NCBI GenBank assembly: GCA_009760855.2
Contig: WPIO01000025.1
Location: 4,635,001 to 4,699,000, forward strand
Direction of reading: 5' to 3'
Source: Cristatella mucedo
Lineage: Eukaryota; Bryozoa; Phylactolaemata; Cristatellidae
DNA length: 64,000 nucleotides
Shown here one piece after another: positions 1 to 64,000 of the stretch (position 1 is the first letter of the stretch; each line of letters opens with the position of its first letter). The notes below the pieces were generated by a model that was not told the DNA's origin, did not search any database, and worked only from the letters and a program-made list of their open reading frames with translations. A program made the position numbers and the translations under genes.

Positions 1-379
1 ATACAAACAAACGGAGCGTTCATACACTAGTGAGCGCCAAGTAGAGCTCGAATTGCATTACATTGCAGGCCACATTCCATTACAGCAGGCCACTGTTCTA
101 TTTCCAGTTGCTCTCGCCTGAACGACTCAAGTAATCGAATCCCGACCGAATCCACCCGATTGTGCAGTCAAAATATGAACATGCATGCGACTCGGCTTTG
201 CATTTATCGATCTTACTAGCACAGGTCTTAGTCTCATCAGGACTGTAGACCCCTCACGATCTATCAGGATGACAAAATGACTTTTGTCTGAAGATCAACC
301 GTACACGCGTTCGCTCAACAACCCCAGCAGGCAACTCGCGAAATTATAAGGTTACTCATCGGCAAATGCAACTTTTTGT
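1..379. other. Sequence past the likely 3' end of the myosin gene
   Basis: No coding sequence, repeat family member or RNA gene recognised. It may be intergenic or the distal 3' UTR. Confidence 0.5.
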
Positions 380-385
380 TTTATT
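380..385 (-). promoter_or_regulatory. Candidate polyadenylation signal of the myosin gene
   Basis: AATAAA on the minus strand about 450 nt after the stop codon, followed by a T-rich stretch on the same strand only weakly. A variant ATTAAA lies at 507-512. The cleavage site, and so the 3' UTR end, is inferred, not seen. Confidence 0.45.
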
Positions 386-833
386 GAAGCTTGTGGCGGC
401 GAGCACTTGGGAGGTAGGGACCATGTTCTACGACTGGTCCGAACCTAAGTAACTTTCGCATGATACACTCGTGCATACAAGCACAAACCGACCGATCACA
501 TGTACAATTTAATAACCTCTGAGCTGACCGGCGAGGGGGGGTCTACAACCAAAAAGCAATGGAATGTTTCGGGAAGGGCAAATATCTTTGTAGCATAAAT
601 TACACTAACCATACCAGGAGGAGAAGGCAATCCTGCCACAGGCCTCGTGGTGTGCTGACTTCAATGCAGCACAGCTTGGGTGGGATTCTAACGTCTGAGG
701 CAAGCTGCTTTGGCTTGGGCAGAATCGATATTTTGCTGCGTCGCAGCGACAGCATCAGTGTCCGCTCGACTGCATGCAAGGTACCTAGCACACGCGAAAG
801 CCTCTACAGCAGCTTCGACGCTCCGAGCGACGC

Positions 834-63956
<63,123 letters not shown>

Positions 63957-64000
63957 CTGAAATACCAGAAGTGTCGGTATTCTTTCATGGCTAATCAGTC
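63957..64000 (-). other. Start of the intron leading to the missing first exon
   Basis: Only the acceptor and 44 bases are visible. The initiator codon, 5' UTR and promoter lie beyond the edge. Confidence 0.85.

Overview
The window is animal genomic DNA, read as a stretch of one large intron-rich gene on the minus strand. The evidence is a single protein split into at least 35 exons with GT/AG borders, introns of 140 bp to 6.9 kb, long microsatellites, tRNA-derived SINEs, non-LTR retrotransposon fragments and decayed DNA transposons. An invertebrate seems likeliest, because the repeats do not look like vertebrate families I know, but I cannot name the phylum.

The gene encodes a class VII unconventional myosin (myosin VIIa-like). 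It runs from 63956 (right) to a TGA at 834-836 (left). The 35 exons join into 6621 nt, which is 2206 codons plus a stop, with no internal stop and consistent reading phase at every junction. Only the tiny first coding exon with the initiator Met is missing; it must lie beyond the right edge. The domains are complete and in the usual order: N-terminal SH3-like subdomain, motor with P-loop, switch I and switch II, five IQ motifs, a charged helical segment, MyTH4-FERM, SH3, and a second MyTH4-FERM. The MyTH4-FERM tail half (1-17 kb) has dense exons and small introns. The motor half (22-64 kb) has sparse exons in introns of up to 7 kb packed with repeats. No second protein-coding host gene is convincing.

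Intron contents fall into families. (1) A CR1/L2-type LINE is present as about fifteen 5'-truncated copies in both orientations, ending in a GCGCC/GGCGC hairpin tail and (TTA)n; two copies (47.8 and 54 kb) are almost identical. (2) SINE family A has tRNA-like A and B boxes and its own short hairpin tail. (3) SINE family B has a tRNA-like head and a 3' tail clearly related to the LINE tail. (4) Two decayed Tc1/mariner transposases and one short TA-flanked element with terminal inverted repeats. (5) Very long GA/CT, CA/GT, TA and CAG microsatellites, several lying directly against splice sites of small introns. (6) A near-perfect 139-bp-arm fold-back at 62.0-62.3 kb.

The points most worth a second look are the SINE whose 3' end appears to supply the acceptor region of exon 30, the fold-back, the shared LINE/SINE tail structure, and the microsatellites that form or flank splice signals. 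Exon numbers below count from the right edge of the window and residue numbers count from the first residue encoded in it.
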